In this document: positions 47,149 to 54,975 of the stretch, piece by piece
Layout of the letters: each line of letters opens with the position of its first letter
Position numbering within the stretch: position 1 is the stretch's first letter
Assembly: GCF_022761125.1 (NCBI RefSeq)
Contig: NZ_JAKWJR010000011.1
Location: 124,001-188,000 of the forward strand
Direction: 5' to 3'
DNA: 64,000 bases
Source: Nocardioides sp. SR21
GTDB lineage: Bacteria; Actinomycetota; Actinomycetes; Propionibacteriales; Nocardioidaceae
Made by a program: the position numbers and the translations under genes
Notes under the pieces: model-generated
The model's database searches: none
Told to the model about the DNA's origin: nothing
Seen by the model: only the letters and a program-made list of their open reading frames with translations

Positions 47149-48899
47149 CAGGCGTTGCCCTCCGGGGTGTCGTCGGTGCGCTCGTTGAGCATCTCCTCGC
47201 GGCCCTCCATGTCAGGAGCGTCCGCCGGCTTGCCCTCGCGGGCGGCCTCGTTGTCCTCGAGCTCGATCGCCGCCACCTCGGGGTGGTGCAGGTCGAACGC
47301 CGGCGACTCCGAGCGGATCCGCGGGATCGTGACGAAGTTGTGCCGCGGCGGCGGGCAGCTGGTCGCCCACTCGAGCGAGCGTCCCCAGCCCCACGGGTCG
47401 TCGGTGTTGACGAGCGGCGCCTTGCGGGAGACGTACACGTTGTAGAGGAACGGCAGCGTCGAGGCACCGAGCAGGAACGCACCCACGGTGGAGATCTGGT
47501 TCAGCGTGGTGAAGCCGTCGCCGGGCAGGTAGTCGGCGTACCGACGCGGCATGCCCTCGACGCCCACCCAGTGCTGGACGAGGAACGTCAGGTGGAAGCC
47601 GATGAACAGCAGCCAGAAGTGCAGCTTGCCGAGGCGCTCGTCGAGCATCCGGCCGGTCATCTTCGGCCACCAGAAGTAGAAGCCCGCGAACATCGCGAAC
47701 ACCACGGTGCCGAACACCACGTAGTGGAAGTGCGCGACCACGAAGTACGAGTCGGACACGTGGAAGTCCAGCGGCGGGCTGGCCAGGATGATGCCGGTCA
47801 GACCACCGAAGAGGAAGGTCGTGAGGAAGCCGATCGACCAGAGCATGGGCGTGTCGAACGAGATGGACCCGCCCCACATCGTCCCGATCCAGTTGAAGAA
47901 CTTCACGCCTGTCGGTACGGCGATCAGGAAGGTCATGCCGGAGAAGAACGGCAGGTCCACGGCGCCGGTCACGAACATGTGGTGCGCCCACACGGCGACG
48001 GAGAGGATCGCGATGCCGAGCGTCGCACCGACCAGGCCGATGTAGCCGAAGATCGGCTTGCGGCTGAAGACCGGGAGGATCTCGGTCACGATGCCGAAGA
48101 ACGGCAGCGCGATGATGTACACCTCGGGGTGACCGAAGAACCAGAACAGGTGCTGCCACAGGATCGCGCCGCCGTGGGCGGTGTCGAACACGTGGGCGCC
48201 GAGCTGGCGGTCGGCCTCGAGCGAGAGCAGCGCGCCGGCGAGGACCGGGAACGCGATCAGCACGAGCAGGCTGGTGACCAGCGTGTTCCAGACGAAGATC
48301 GGCATCCGGAACATCGTCATGCCGGGCGCACGCATGCAGATGATCGTGGTGATGAAGTTGACGGCACCGAGGATCGTGCCGAGACCGGCCATCCAGAGGC
48401 CCATGATCCAGAGGTCACCACCGACACCCGGCGAACGCACGGCGTCCGACAGCGGGGTGTAGGCGAACCAGCCGAAGTCGGCGGCGCCCTGCGGGGTGAG
48501 GAAGCCGGACGCGGCGATCAGGCCGCCGAACAGGAACAGCCAGTAGCTGAACATGTTGAGGCGCGGGAAGGCGACGTCGGGCGAACCGATCTGCAGCGGC
48601 ATGATCACGTTGCCGAAGCCGAAGAACAGCGGGGTCGCGAACAGCAGCAGCATGATCGTGCCGTGCATGGTGAAGAGCTGGTTGTAGAGCTCGTCGTTCA
48701 CGACCTGCATGCCCGGGTAGGCCAGCTCGGAACGGATCAGCATGGCCATCAGGCCGCCGACCATGAACCAGGCGAACGACGTGCCGAGGTACAGCTTGCC
48801 GATCAGCTTGTGGTCCGTGGTGGTGAGGATCCGGGCGACCTGCTGCCCCAGCGTCGGACGGCTGGCGATGCTGGTCGGGTGTGCTGCTGTGGCGGTCAC
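47148..48899 (-). CDS. ctaD: Cytochrome c oxidase subunit I
   Basis: This 583-residue catalytic subunit reduces O2 and pumps protons. All metal ligands are visible: the low-spin heme His in FTMHGTIMLLLF, the CuB His with cross-linked Tyr in WFFGHPEVYIIALP, the CuB His pair in VWAHHMFVTG, and the two heme His residues in FVVAHFHYVVFG. GTG 48899 overlaps the ctaC stop (GTGA). The C-terminal tail is acidic. In M. tuberculosis ctaD is located elsewhere, so having ctaC, ctaD and ctaF together here differs from that species. Confidence 0.95.
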   Translation of the reverse strand: MTATAAHPTSIASRPTLGQQVARILTTTDHKLIGKLYLGTSFAWFMVGGLMAMLIRSELAYPGMQVVNDELYNQLFTMHGTIMLLLFATPLFFGFGNVIMPLQIGSPDVAFPRLNMFSYWLFLFGGLIAASGFLTPQGAADFGWFAYTPLSDAVRSPGVGGDLWIMGLWMAGLGTILGAVNFITTIICMRAPGMTMFRMPIFVWNTLVTSLLVLIAFPVLAGALLSLEADRQLGAHVFDTAHGGAILWQHLFWFFGHPEVYIIALPFFGIVTEILPVFSRKPIFGYIGLVGATLGIAILSVAVWAHHMFVTGAVDLPFFSGMTFLIAVPTGVKFFNWIGTMWGGSISFDTPMLWSIGFLTTFLFGGLTGIILASPPLDFHVSDSYFVVAHFHYVVFGTVVFAMFAGFYFWWPKMTGRMLDERLGKLHFWLLFIGFHLTFLVQHWVGVEGMPRRYADYLPGDGFTTLNQISTVGAFLLGASTLPFLYNVYVSRKAPLVNTDDPWGWGRSLEWATSCPPPRHNFVTIPRIRSESPAFDLHHPEVAAIELEDNEAAREGKPADAPDMEGREEMLNERTDDTPEGNA

Positions 48900-49816
48900 T
48901 CCGCCCCCTCCTCGGACTCTTCGCCGGACTCGAGCCCGGCCTGGGTGCTGGCGTTCTCGCCGCCGAGCGCCGGCGCGCCGGGCGTGCGGCCCTCGGCCTC
49001 GAACTCGTCGACCAGGCCGGCGACGTACGCGTCGTACTCCTCCTGGCTGACGACCTTCACGTTGAAGAGCATCCGCGAGTGGTAGACGCCGCAGAGCTCG
49101 TAGCACTTGCCGGCGTAGGTGCCCTCGGTGGTCGGCGTGATCGCGTAGTGGTTCACGCGGCCGGGGATGACGTCCATCTTCATGAGGAACGCCGGGACGC
49201 CGAAGTCGTGGATGACGTCGGGCGAGTGCAGGTTGAAGCGCGTGGTCACGTCGACCGGCAGCACCAGGGTCGGGATGACGCCGCCGGTGCCCGCGGTGTA
49301 GACGTACGAGTCGTACGGGAACAGGTCGTCGTTCAGGTCGTCGTCGGCGGAGCGGTCCATCTCACCGACGCCGTAGTTGAACGTCCACGACCACTGCTGA
49401 CCGGTGATCTCGAGGGTGTTCTCCACCGGCGACACGCTGTCCTCGTCCAGGACGTAGTTCTGGACCTCGACGGTGTGCGCGAAGAACACGATCACCATGA
49501 TGATCGGCGCGATCGTGTAGAAGATCTCGAGCGGCAGGTTGTAGCGCGTCTGCACGGGGATCTCGTCGTCGCTGCGGCGGCGGTACTTGAAGATCGCCCA
49601 GAAGATGAGCGCCCACACGATGACGCCGGTCACCAACGCGGCGATCCACGCACCCTGCCACAGGCCCAGGATCTGCTCGCCCTGCGCGGAGGCGGGGTCC
49701 GGCATGGCGAACCTCTCCCACTCCTCCTTGGTCTCGGACGAGCAGCCACCCAGTGCCAGCGCACTGATGCCCAAGACGGCTCCAGCGGCCGCACGCTTGG
49801 GGAGTTGCAGACTCAA
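48896..49816 (-). CDS. ctaC: Cytochrome c oxidase subunit II
   Basis: This 306-residue lipoprotein has a signal with KR near the start and lipobox ALALGGC, followed by two membrane helices (AWIAALVTGVIVWALIFWAIF and EIFYTIAPIIMVIVFFAHTV). An outer CuA domain carries the ligands HSPDVIHDF and CYELCGVYHSRM. It accepts electrons from QcrC. TTG 49816 is preferred: GAGG lies eight bases before it and it gives a normal lipoprotein signal. GTG 49843 would add nine residues. The tail is very acidic. It leads the ctaC-ctaD-ctaF operon. Confidence 0.92.
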   Translation of the reverse strand: MSLQLPKRAAAGAVLGISALALGGCSSETKEEWERFAMPDPASAQGEQILGLWQGAWIAALVTGVIVWALIFWAIFKYRRRSDDEIPVQTRYNLPLEIFYTIAPIIMVIVFFAHTVEVQNYVLDEDSVSPVENTLEITGQQWSWTFNYGVGEMDRSADDDLNDDLFPYDSYVYTAGTGGVIPTLVLPVDVTTRFNLHSPDVIHDFGVPAFLMKMDVIPGRVNHYAITPTTEGTYAGKCYELCGVYHSRMLFNVKVVSQEEYDAYVAGLVDEFEAEGRTPGAPALGGENASTQAGLESGEESEEGAE

Positions 49817-49854
49817 CGTCTGAGCCTCTCTCTCAACGATCACGGATAGCCCGA

Positions 49855-49860
49855 ACACTA
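49855..49860 (-). promoter_or_regulatory. Candidate -10 hexamer TAGTGT of ctaCDF
   Basis: TAGTGT on the minus strand would start transcription near 49848, leaving a leader of about 32 bases with a Shine-Dalgarno before TTG 49816. Confidence 0.4.
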
Positions 49861-49898
49861 TCGGAATCCAACCCCGAGTTGACCGGTGGGGCACCCGA

Positions 49899-49904
49899 TA
49901 GGTT
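49899..49904 (+). promoter_or_regulatory. -10 hexamer TAGGTT of the desulfurase-tusA pair
   Basis: TAGGTT ends six bases before GTG 49911, the leaderless spacing. TTGACC lies at 49879-49884, but the 14-base spacer is short for a -35. Confidence 0.5.
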
Positions 49905-49910
49905 CGGCGT

Positions 49911-50966
49911 GTGGGAATTCCGACGGGCTACCTCGACTCCGCGTCCTCGGAGCCACTGCACCCCGCGGCCCGGGAGACGCTGCTCGCCGCCCTCGAGCGC
50001 GGGTACGCCGATCCGCGCCGTCTCCACGGGCGCGGCCGCGACGCCCGACTGCTCCTCGACAACGCGAGAGCCGTGGTGGCGGAGTGTCTGGAGGTGCGAC
50101 CGGACGAGGTCGCCTTCACCGCCTCCGGGACCGACGCGGTGCACCGCGGGCTGCTCGGCATCCGGCGCGGTGACGGCCCCGTGGCGTACGGCGCGGTCGA
50201 GCACTCCTCGGTCGTCCACGCGGCCCGCTGGGCCGGCCCGGAGCCGGTCGTGCTGCCGGCCGACCGGCTGGGGCGGGTGTCCGTGGGCGACACCGACGGC
50301 GCGAGCGTGGTCGCGCTCCAGCACGCCAACCACGAGGTCGGGACCGTCCAGCACGCGCCCGACGTCGACGTACCTCTCTTCGTGGACGCGTGCGCCTCGA
50401 TGGGACGCCTCCCCCTGCCCGAGCGCTGGGACGCGCTCGCCGGATCCGCGCACAAGTGGGGCGGTCCGGCCGGCGTGGGCGTGCTGCTGCTCCGCAAGCG
50501 GACCCGCTGGATCGACCCGTTCCCCGAGGCCGGGTTCCCGAACGTCCCCGGCGCGCTGGCCGCGGCAGCGGCGCTGCAGGCCGTCGTCGCCGACCGCGCC
50601 GAGGTCAACGCCCGCCAGCACGCGCTGGTCGACCGGATCCGCGTCGCGGCCGCCGCGATCCCGGACGTCGAGGTCGTCGGCGACCCGGACGACCGGCTCC
50701 CCCACCTCGTGACGTTCTCGTGCCTGTACGTCGATGGCGAGGCGATCGTGACCGAGCTCGACAAGCGGGGGTACGGCGTGGCGAGCGGCTCGGCGTGCAC
50801 CGCGTCCACGCTGACCCCCAGCCACGTGCTCGAGGCGATGGGCGTGCTCACCCACGGCAACCTCCGGGTCTCGCTGACCCGCGACACGACCGAGGCCGAG
50901 GTCGACGGCTTCCTCGGCGTCCTCCCCGACGTGGTCCGCGACCTGCGCGCCCAAGTGGGCCTGTGA
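49911..50966 (+). CDS. Cysteine desulfurase-like class V aminotransferase
   Basis: This 351-residue NifS/IscS-type enzyme has PLP lysine motif GSAHKWGGPAGVGVLLLRK, phosphate-binding ASGTDAVHRGLLG and catalytic-loop Cys SGSACTASTLTPSHVLEAMG. It probably removes sulfur from cysteine to give a persulfide. It is shorter than IscS (about 400 residues). Its stop overlaps the GTG of tusA, so the sulfur would naturally pass to TusA and then to tRNA thiolation or cofactor synthesis. It diverges from ctaC. Confidence 0.87.
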   Translation: MGIPTGYLDSASSEPLHPAARETLLAALERGYADPRRLHGRGRDARLLLDNARAVVAECLEVRPDEVAFTASGTDAVHRGLLGIRRGDGPVAYGAVEHSSVVHAARWAGPEPVVLPADRLGRVSVGDTDGASVVALQHANHEVGTVQHAPDVDVPLFVDACASMGRLPLPERWDALAGSAHKWGGPAGVGVLLLRKRTRWIDPFPEAGFPNVPGALAAAAALQAVVADRAEVNARQHALVDRIRVAAAAIPDVEVVGDPDDRLPHLVTFSCLYVDGEAIVTELDKRGYGVASGSACTASTLTPSHVLEAMGVLTHGNLRVSLTRDTTEAEVDGFLGVLPDVVRDLRAQVGL

Positions 50967-51193
50967 ACACCCCGGAGAGGAGTGTCGAGCTCGACTGCCG
51001 CGGCATGCTCTGCCCGCTGCCCGTGATCGAGCTGGCGAAGCGGCACACCGAGGTCCCGGTCGGCGAGCTCGTCGTCGTGCTCGCCGACGACGTCGCCGCG
51101 CGGACCGACATCCCGGCGTGGTGCCGGATGCGGGGGCAGGAGTTCGTCGGCGAGGACGGCCCCGGCCGCTACGTCGTACGCCGGCTCAGCTGA
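50963..51193 (+). CDS. tusA: TusA/SirA family sulfur carrier protein
   Basis: This 76-residue protein has the diagnostic LDCRGMLCPLPVIELAK, with the active Cys in the CPxP motif, and the two-layer alpha/beta sandwich length of the family. It carries persulfide sulfur between enzymes. GTG 50963 is coupled to the desulfurase stop. Its 3' end overlaps the convergent adenosine kinase gene by 8 bases. Confidence 0.88.
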   Translation: MNTPERSVELDCRGMLCPLPVIELAKRHTEVPVGELVVVLADDVAARTDIPAWCRMRGQEFVGEDGPGRYVVRRLS

Positions 51194-52169
51194 TGCTCTT
51201 CAGGTGCGGCTCGATGTCGGCGGCCGCGGCAGCGCCGTACGAGTCCTCCACGCGGGCCAGGAACTGGGCCGGGGTGAAGGTGTACTCCTGCGTGCCGACC
51301 GTCTCGACCACGTAGGCCGCGAGCACGCAGCCGACCTGCGCGGCCCGCTCGAGGCCGAGGTCCCAGGCCAGCGCGGCGAGGAAGCCGGAGCGGAACGCGT
51401 CGCCGACGCCGGTCGGCTCGACCGCGACCACGTTGCGGGCGGCGGTGAGCACGATCGGCTCCTCGCCCTTCCGGGTGATGCGGACGCCGTCCTTGCCGAG
51501 CGTGGTGACCTGGATGCCGACCCGGGCGAGCACCTCGTCGGGCGACCAGCCGGTCTTCTGCTCGATCATGTGCGACTCGTACTCGTTCGAGAACAGGATC
51601 GCCGCGCCGTCGATCAGCTTGCGGATCAGCTCGCCGTCGCTGAAGGCGAGCTGCTGGCTCGGGTCGGCGATGAACGGGTAGCCGCGCTGACGGCACTCGT
51701 CGGTGTGGCGGAGCATCCCCTCGGGGTCGTCCGCGCCGATGAGGACGTACTCCGGAGCGCCGACGCTGGCCACGATCGGGGCCAGCTCGATCAGCCGCGC
51801 CTCGCTCATCGCGCCCGGGTAGAACGACGCGATCTGGGCGCCGGTCGGGTCCGTGGTGCACACGAACCGGGCGGTGTGCCGGGTGTCGGAGATGCGCACG
51901 TGCGAGGTGTTCACGCCGTGCCGCTCCAACCACGAGCGGTAGTCGGCGAAGTCCTCGCCGGCCGCACCGACGAGCACCGGCCGCAGCCCGAGCTGGCCGA
52001 GACCGAAGGTCATGTTGGCCGCCACCCCGCCGCGACGGATCTCCAGGTCGTCGACCAGGAAGGAGAGCGAGATCTTGTCCAGCTGCTCGACGACCAAGGA
52101 GTCGGCGAACTTGCCCTGGAACGACATCAGGTGGTCGGTCGCGATCGAGCCGGCGATGAGGAGGGACAC
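51186..52169 (-). CDS. adoK: Adenosine kinase, PfkB family (AdoK/CbhK type)
   Basis: This 327-residue kinase matches M. tuberculosis Rv2202c along its length: GSIATDHLM, LSFLVDDLEIRRGGVAANMTFGLGQLG, ARFVCTTD, AQIASFYPGAMSEARLIELA, ADPSQQLAFSDGELIRKLIDGAA. The catalytic box is PTGVGDAFRSGFLAAL with the Asp base. It converts adenosine to AMP in purine salvage. GTG 52169 is near a -10 box TAGTCT (8 bases) that overlaps the palindromes upstream. Confidence 0.9.
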   Translation of the reverse strand: MSLLIAGSIATDHLMSFQGKFADSLVVEQLDKISLSFLVDDLEIRRGGVAANMTFGLGQLGLRPVLVGAAGEDFADYRSWLERHGVNTSHVRISDTRHTARFVCTTDPTGAQIASFYPGAMSEARLIELAPIVASVGAPEYVLIGADDPEGMLRHTDECRQRGYPFIADPSQQLAFSDGELIRKLIDGAAILFSNEYESHMIEQKTGWSPDEVLARVGIQVTTLGKDGVRITRKGEEPIVLTAARNVVAVEPTGVGDAFRSGFLAALAWDLGLERAAQVGCVLAAYVVETVGTQEYTFTPAQFLARVEDSYGAAAAADIEPHLKSIS

Positions 52170-52180
52170 GTCGCAGAAGA

Positions 52181-52225
52181 CTACCGATCGGTACTGCTAC
52201 GAGTACTAATCGGTAGCGCCTACCG
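52181..52225. promoter_or_regulatory. Nested palindromes between adoK and a divergent small gene; probable operator
   Basis: CTACCGAT (52181-52188) pairs with ATCGGTAG (52209-52216), and inside GTACT (52191-52195) pairs with AGTAC (52202-52206). CGGTAG (52211-52216) also pairs with CTACCG (52220-52225). The half site CGGTAG/CTACCG thus occurs three times in 45 bases. The element overlaps the -10 boxes of both divergent genes (52178-52183 minus, 52221-52226 plus), as expected for a repressor operator. Confidence 0.55.
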
Positions 52226-52226
52226 T
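52221..52226 (+). promoter_or_regulatory. -10 hexamer TACCGT of a leaderless small gene
   Basis: TACCGT ends six bases before ATG 52233 and overlaps the right-hand palindrome. Confidence 0.5.
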
Positions 52227-52232
52227 CGAGAC

Positions 52233-52439
52233 ATGAGCTCCCAGCGCCTCGCGTACGACGACCTCTCGACCCCCGCCGAGATGGCCGCCGACGGCCTCGC
52301 CGTCCAGGCCTCGCTCACCCGCCCGCTGGCCGTCGCCGCGCGCGACCTCGCGCGTGAGCAGCCCAAGCGCGGCATCGAGGTCTCCGAGGCCGCGGCCCGC
52401 CTCGCCGGCGCGATGAACCTCCAGCTCGACGGCGACTGA
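52233..52439 (+). CDS. Small hypothetical protein
   Basis: I do not recognise this 68-residue protein. It is helical and polar (SSQRLAYDDLSTPAEMAADG, then VAARDLAREQPKRGIEVSEAAARLAGAMNLQLDGD), with no signal peptide, Cys or membrane segment. Support for its reality comes from a leaderless promoter six bases upstream, GC-rich third positions and a strong terminator 57 bases after the stop. A helix-turn-helix is not evident. It may share control with adoK through the palindromes between them. Confidence 0.6.
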   Translation: MSSQRLAYDDLSTPAEMAADGLAVQASLTRPLAVAARDLAREQPKRGIEVSEAAARLAGAMNLQLDGD

Positions 52440-52496
52440 TCTCATCGGTGGTCGAGCAGCTCGACGCGTGAGCCGAGAAGCAGCGTCAGAACGACG

Positions 52497-52528
52497 AACA
52501 GCCCCGGACCTGGTGGTCCGGGGCTGTT
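52497..52528. terminator. Bidirectional terminator between the small gene and erpA
   Basis: AACAGCCCCGGACC (52497-52510) pairs perfectly with GGTCCGGGGCTGTT (52515-52528) around the loop TGGT: 14 pairs, the cleanest hairpin in the window. It lies between two convergent genes. GGTGGTCGAG at 52447-52456 just before it is a repeat-family word. Confidence 0.85.
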
Positions 52529-52554
52529 GATGTCTGGGTCTCGATACGACTCGA

Positions 52555-52917
52555 TCAGTGGAACGAGTCGCCGCAGGCGCAGGAGCCGGTGGCGTTCGGG
52601 TTGTCGATCGTGAAGCCCTGCTTCTCGATCGAGTCCACGAAGTCGATCATCGCGCCGTTGAGGTACGGGACGCTCATCCGGTCGACGACGACGGACACGC
52701 CGTCGAAGTCGGTGACGACGTCGCCGTCGAGGCTGCGCTCGTCGAAGAAGAGCTGGTAGCGGAGGCCCGAGCAACCACCCGGCTGCACCGAGATCCGCAG
52801 CGCGAGGTCGTCACGACCCTCCTGCGCGAGAAGGCTCTGCACCTTGCTGGCGGCGACCGGGCTCAGGTTGATGGAGTCGGTACGACGGTCGGTGCTGGTC
52901 TCGACCTGCTCGGTCAT
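52555..52917 (-). CDS. erpA: Iron-sulfur cluster insertion protein, A-type carrier
   Basis: This 120-residue A-type carrier has LSPVAASKVQSLLAQEG near the N terminus and the three cluster-binding Cys residues in GGCSGLRYQLFFD and GSCACGDSFH. It hands Fe-S clusters to target proteins. ATG 52917 has GGGAG eight bases upstream; a TTG at 52932 would add five residues. M. tuberculosis has Rv2204c at this position. The cluster enzymes NadA and the Rieske protein are encoded nearby. Confidence 0.9.
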   Translation of the reverse strand: MTEQVETSTDRRTDSINLSPVAASKVQSLLAQEGRDDLALRISVQPGGCSGLRYQLFFDERSLDGDVVTDFDGVSVVVDRMSVPYLNGAMIDFVDSIEKQGFTIDNPNATGSCACGDSFH

Positions 52918-52978
52918 GTGCGGTTCTCCCAAGGTCGGTGGAGGTCTGTAGCTACGTCAATGGTCGCACACGGGCCAA

Positions 52979-54052
52979 CTATTCCCGACTCCACGTGCGC
53001 GCGACGCGGGCCGCCAGATCGGCCAGCGCGCCGGCTGGGTCCGCGAAGGCCCGCTCCTCCCCCACCAGGTCGACCAGCGAGTACGCCGACTCGACGCCGA
53101 GCGCCCGCATCTCGCGGGAGCCGACGAGCACCTGGCCGGCCAGCGCCACGCAGGGCCGGACCGCCTCGCTCGCGATCTCGGCGACGCCGTACGGCACCTT
53201 GCCGGAACGGCTGGAGAAGTCGAAGGCACCCTCACCGGTCAGCACCAGGTCGGCCTTGCGGGCGCGGGCAGCGAGGCCGACGGCATCCGCGACCAGCCCG
53301 ATCCCCGGCTCGCGGGTGGCGCCGAGCAGCAGCAGCGCGAAGCCGAGCCCGCCCGCCGCGCCGGCACCCTTCTCGAGCGCGACCCGCCGGTCCGTGGCGG
53401 CCGCGAAGCCCTCCAGCCAGCCGTCCACCACCGGCAGCCGCTCCTCGCTGATGCCCTTCTGCGGGCCGAAGACCTTGGCCGCGCCGAACAGCCCGGTCAG
53501 CGGGTTGTCGACGTCGCTCGCGGCGACCAGCTCGAGGTCGTACGCCGGCAGCTCGACCTTCGTGATCCCCTCGAGGCCGGCCGCGCCGCCGTCCAGCGGG
53601 CGGTCCGCGGTCGCGCCGAGCGCGGCCAGCAGGCCGGCGCCGCCGTCGGTGGTGCCGCTGCCGCCGAGCCCGACCACGATCCTCGTCGCGCCGGCGTCAG
53701 CGGCCGCGAGCAGCAGCTCGCCGACGCCGTACGTCGTCCCGGTCTCGGGGCGCTCTTTGCCGGAGAGGTGCAGGCCGCATGCCTGCGCGGCCTCGACGTA
53801 CGCCGTGCTCCCGTCGAGCAGGAACGTCGCGGGCGTGGCCTCGCCGTGCGGGCCACGGACGGTCACCGCCAGCAGCTCCCCGCCCAGCGCGGCGTGCAGC
53901 ACGTCGACGAAGCCGGGGCCGCCGTCGGCCATCGGCGCCAGGTCCATCTCGTCGCCCGGCGCCTGCCGCAGCCAGCCCGCCGCGATGGCCTCGGCGGCCT
54001 CGACCGCCGTCAGCGTGCCGGCGAACTTGTCGGGGGCAACCAGGACTCGCAT
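52979..54052 (-). CDS. Glycerate kinase
   Basis: This 357-residue enzyme of the GlxK/GarK class has the start MRVLVAPDKFAGTLTAVEAAEAIAAGW, then MADGGPGFVDVL, GLGGSGTTDGGAGLLAALGA and LTGEGAFDFSSRSGKVPYGVA. The usual wording of the third block is ADGGEG; here it reads ADGGPG. It phosphorylates D-glycerate with ATP. It corresponds in place to M. tuberculosis Rv2205c. It diverges from the GNAT gene; a short GGGG lies just before the ATG. Confidence 0.88.
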   Translation of the reverse strand: MRVLVAPDKFAGTLTAVEAAEAIAAGWLRQAPGDEMDLAPMADGGPGFVDVLHAALGGELLAVTVRGPHGEATPATFLLDGSTAYVEAAQACGLHLSGKERPETGTTYGVGELLLAAADAGATRIVVGLGGSGTTDGGAGLLAALGATADRPLDGGAAGLEGITKVELPAYDLELVAASDVDNPLTGLFGAAKVFGPQKGISEERLPVVDGWLEGFAAATDRRVALEKGAGAAGGLGFALLLLGATREPGIGLVADAVGLAARARKADLVLTGEGAFDFSSRSGKVPYGVAEIASEAVRPCVALAGQVLVGSREMRALGVESAYSLVDLVGEERAFADPAGALADLAARVARTWSRE

Positions 54053-54058
54053 GACCCC

Positions 54059-54064
54059 TAGTCT
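54059..54064 (+). promoter_or_regulatory. -10 hexamer TAGTCT of a leaderless gene
   Basis: TAGTCT ends six bases before GTG 54071 and lies in the 18-base gap to the divergent glycerate kinase gene. Confidence 0.5.
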
Positions 54065-54070
54065 GTCGGA

Positions 54071-54946
54071 GTGCTGATCCGCCCGATGACCCTGGATGAC
54101 GTCCCGGACGCGGAGCGGGTGAGCGACGAGAGCTTCTTCGCCGTCGACACGGCCTGGCGCCGGCCCGGGGAGCCCGAGCCCACGCGCCGCGCGCCCCGGC
54201 ACCGCGAGGTCTGGATCGAGCGCACCCGGCACTTCGTGCGCAACGATCCCGGCGGCTGCTGGGTGGCCGAGGACGAGACCGGCATCGTGGGCATGGCGAC
54301 GTCGTACCGCCGCGAGGTGCTGTGGTGCCTGGCGACGTACGCCGTCCTGCCGGACCGGCAGGGCCAGGGCATCGGCAAGCCGCTGATGGCGGCCGCGATG
54401 GACCACGGCCGAGCCTGCACCCGGTCGATGCTCTCGGCGTCCGGGGACACCAAGGCGGTGCGGATCTACCGGCAGGCCGGGTTCGACCTGCACCCGCAGA
54501 TGTACCTGAGCGGCACCGTCGACCGGACGACGCTCCCGGTCATCGAGAAGGTCCGGGAGGGCAGCGCGTCCGACATCGACCTGATGGACTCGCTCGACCG
54601 CGCCGCGCGCGGCGCCGGGCACGGCGCCGACCACGAGCTGATGCTGGGCTACTCCTGGCCGCTGCTCGTCTCCGACACGTCCACCGGCTCGGGCTACGCC
54701 TACCTCAACGAGCGCGGCCAGGTCGCCCTCCTCGCCGCCTCCAACCGGCGGACGGCGACGCGGCTGCTGTGGGCCGCGTTGGCCGAGGGCGCGGAGCAGG
54801 TGACGGTTCACCACCTGACCGGAGCCAACCAGTGGGCGCTCGACGTCGGCTTCGCCGCGCGGCTGGAGCTGCGCCAGGAGGGATATCTCGCGCTGCGCGG
54901 GATGAAGCCGCCCGCGCCGTACGTTCACAACGGTGCACTGCTCTGA
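54071..54946 (+). CDS. GNAT family N-acetyltransferase, tandem domain
   Basis: This is a 291-residue protein. The N-terminal GNAT domain (1-150) has the acetyl-CoA loop VLPDRQGQGIGKPLMAAAMDHG and the ending YRQAGFDLHPQMYLSG. The C-terminal half (about 160-290) looks like a second, degenerate GNAT domain (SGYAYLNERGQVALLAASNRRTATRLLWAALAEG). Such tandem proteins acetylate small molecules or peptides; the target is unknown. The RIRP-like opening LIRPMTLDDVPDAERV is typical. Confidence 0.82.
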   Translation: MLIRPMTLDDVPDAERVSDESFFAVDTAWRRPGEPEPTRRAPRHREVWIERTRHFVRNDPGGCWVAEDETGIVGMATSYRREVLWCLATYAVLPDRQGQGIGKPLMAAAMDHGRACTRSMLSASGDTKAVRIYRQAGFDLHPQMYLSGTVDRTTLPVIEKVREGSASDIDLMDSLDRAARGAGHGADHELMLGYSWPLLVSDTSTGSGYAYLNERGQVALLAASNRRTATRLLWAALAEGAEQVTVHHLTGANQWALDVGFAARLELRQEGYLALRGMKPPAPYVHNGALL

Positions 54947-54962
54947 TCTGAGCACCCAACAA

Positions 54963-54968
54963 TAGGAT
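54963..54968 (+). promoter_or_regulatory. -10 hexamer TAGGAT of leaderless nadA
   Basis: TAGGAT ends seven bases before ATG 54976. The in-frame ATG 54967 overlaps the hexamer and is therefore unlikely to be used. Confidence 0.5.
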
Positions 54969-54975
54969 GGGCGCC

